Source of the DNA: Lachnospira rogosae
Lineage (GTDB): Bacteria > Bacillota > Clostridia > Lachnospirales > Lachnospiraceae
Reading direction: 5' to 3'
Assembly (NCBI RefSeq): GCF_040096455.1
Contig: NZ_JBBMER010000009.1
Coordinates: 1-64,000, forward strand
Length of the DNA stretch: 64,000 bases
Shown: piece by piece, positions 62,881 to 64,000 of the stretch
How positions within the stretch are numbered: position 1 is the first letter of the stretch
Layout: the number at the start of each line of letters is the position of its first letter
Program-made: the position numbers and the translations under genes
Notes under the pieces: model-generated
Database searches by the model: none
Seen by the model: only the letters and a program-made list of their open reading frames with translations
What the model was told of the DNA's origin: nothing

Positions 62881-64000
62881 ATGAGAATTAGATATATATT
62901 AAAGCTTATGCTTGATGATATTTTTCAAAAAAAGATAATGATTATACTGCTTCTTGCTATGAGTTCAATATCTATATATATGACTGATGTTATAGCAACA
63001 AGATATTTTTCTAATCAGTATAGAATTAATTCAATGAGTTCGATGTTTGCGGTAAATCCGGATAAGGTTAACTATGTAAAATATCTTAATCTAATGAGTC
63101 CTGAATATACTCCTCAGATAGGTGATGAGCTTATACAATATATTCGTAATTATCAAGGTGTTGTTGCTTGTGGAAGATTTAATAACAATAAAATGATACT
63201 TAATGGTGAACTTGTAAAGACACTTGTTATAGAAAAAGATATTGCTAATATGGGTAATCTGCTGTTGGATAACGATAATCTGAAAAGCAAAAAAAATGGT
63301 AGTGAGAATATGGCATATGTGGGCTATAGTTATAGGAATGAGTATAAAACAGGAATTCAATTTAATTATTATGAGGAAAATGAGAAATCAAGTTGCGAGA
63401 TTGCAGGTTATTTAAAAAAGGGAGCATCGTGGCCTTTAAAGGGAAAGTTATTTGGCGGTGTTAGTGATATAGACTCATATAATCTTGATAATACGATTGT
63501 TGTGATAACTCCCAATTATGAATATTTTGATAATATAGGAGGTATGCCGGATACACCATATTATATAGTTGATGATGAGGCAGTGGCAGATAAACTTAAG
63601 ATGGACATTGTTGAATGGGCGGCAGAGCGTAATCTTGGAGTAAGTGTGATTAATGAGGCAGAGGAAATAGCAAATGAAAAAGAATTAAGAAATATAACAG
63701 CGGACAGCTCATTTAGTGCAGAAGTTTTGCTGTTTCTGCTTGCATTAATATCAATGTCTTCTGCGGCAATAGTTTCGTGTATTTTGAATAGACAACATAT
63801 GGGAATTATGGTTGCTTGTGGAGTTAGCAAGCGAAGTATTATGGCAATTAATTATATGGAAAATGTCTTTGTAGTGTTAATTCCAGAAATAATTATATGG
63901 CTTATATGTCAGAAAAATATATTTGGAAAAGTATTTATGAATAACATTTCAGAGCTGGATATGATTAAATATGGTGACTGGTTTAGTCATTGTGTCGCTG
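62881..64000 (+). CDS. ABC transporter permease (FtsX-like), truncated at the window edge
   Basis: This reading frame starts at ATG 62881, 5 bp after the lipoprotein stop, and stays open to the window end (at least 373 residues). A first TM segment (about 20-38, IMIILLLAMSSISIYMTDVIA) precedes a large extracytoplasmic domain (about 45-275). Then come a TM segment (EVLLFLLALISMSSAAIVSCIL) and an FtsX-like stretch (MGIMVACGVSKRSIMAINYMENVFVV). It is the likely translocator of the secreted-peptide locus; the ATPase should follow to the right. Confidence 0.8.
   Translation, partial: MRIRYILKLMLDDIFQKKIMIILLLAMSSISIYMTDVIATRYFSNQYRINSMSSMFAVNPDKVNYVKYLNLMSPEYTPQIGDELIQYIRNYQGVVACGRFNNNKMILNGELVKTLVIEKDIANMGNLLLDNDNLKSKKNGSENMAYVGYSYRNEYKTGIQFNYYEENEKSSCEIAGYLKKGASWPLKGKLFGGVSDIDSYNLDNTIVVITPNYEYFDNIGGMPDTPYYIVDDEAVADKLKMDIVEWAAERNLGVSVINEAEEIANEKELRNITADSSFSAEVLLFLLALISMSSAAIVSCILNRQHMGIMVACGVSKRSIMAINYMENVFVVLIPEIIIWLICQKNIFGKVFMNNISELDMIKYGDWFSHCVA

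Overview
The window is low-GC bacterial DNA (roughly 35% GC by eye) with Firmicutes gene order and strong AGGAGG-type ribosome binding sites. Several features point to the Clostridia, most likely a Lachnospiraceae relative of Lachnospira/Eubacterium eligens: the dnaX-ybaB-recR block, paired glgC/glgD, a Wadjet-like SMC operon, Lachnospiraceae-style surface anchors and a PL9 pectate lyase. The genus is inferred from gene content and style; no marker rRNA is present.

Layout. 1-294: two near-identical 152-bp tandem repeat units directly upstream of dnaX. 329-2936: dnaX, ybaB, recR. 3073-12927: an SMC operon (JetA-, JetB- and JetC-like proteins, then a TPR protein with a degenerate AAA-like domain). 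12978-16762: transketolase and an iron alcohol dehydrogenase, separated by a 242-bp structured element. 17123-20625: an ABC exporter behind a leader with a five-codon ORF and a terminator. 20869-26117 (minus strand): prs, dnaC/dnaI-like, dnaD-like and murC, with a dense DnaA-box cluster between dnaD and murC. 26330-28716: glgC-glgD. 28814-30683: an AraC regulator and an orphan ABC ATPase. 30844-37614: pth, mfd, a DRE-TIM aldolase-like protein and ilvE, with structured intergenic RNAs. 37866-48151: MATE exporter, Rpn-type nuclease, a small acidic protein, a 1,677-residue surface PL9 pectate lyase with a riboswitch-like leader, and a CapA-like lipoprotein. 48476-50360 (minus): a GltD-like oxidoreductase and a DUF2752 membrane protein. 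50979-57589: the complete F1Fo ATP synthase operon, in which the delta and alpha subunits are one fused polypeptide. 57839-64000: small membrane proteins, a LytTR response regulator, and a secreted-peptide / lipoprotein / ABC-permease locus that runs off the right edge.

The most notable points are: (1) the in-frame AtpH-AtpA fusion, which conflicts with the usual 1:3 delta:alpha stoichiometry; (2) the Wadjet-like cassette with no JetD nuclease but a large TPR/AAA-like fourth gene; (3) at least five perfect DnaA boxes, some in tandem at exactly 9-bp period, beside dnaD-dnaC and away from any dnaA; (4) matching pairs of 20-bp-period direct repeats upstream of both the LytTR regulator and the adjacent secreted-protein operon, suggesting a self-contained peptide system; (5) several structured RNA candidates of unrecognised class. 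No tRNA, rRNA, CRISPR array or complete insertion sequence was recognised.
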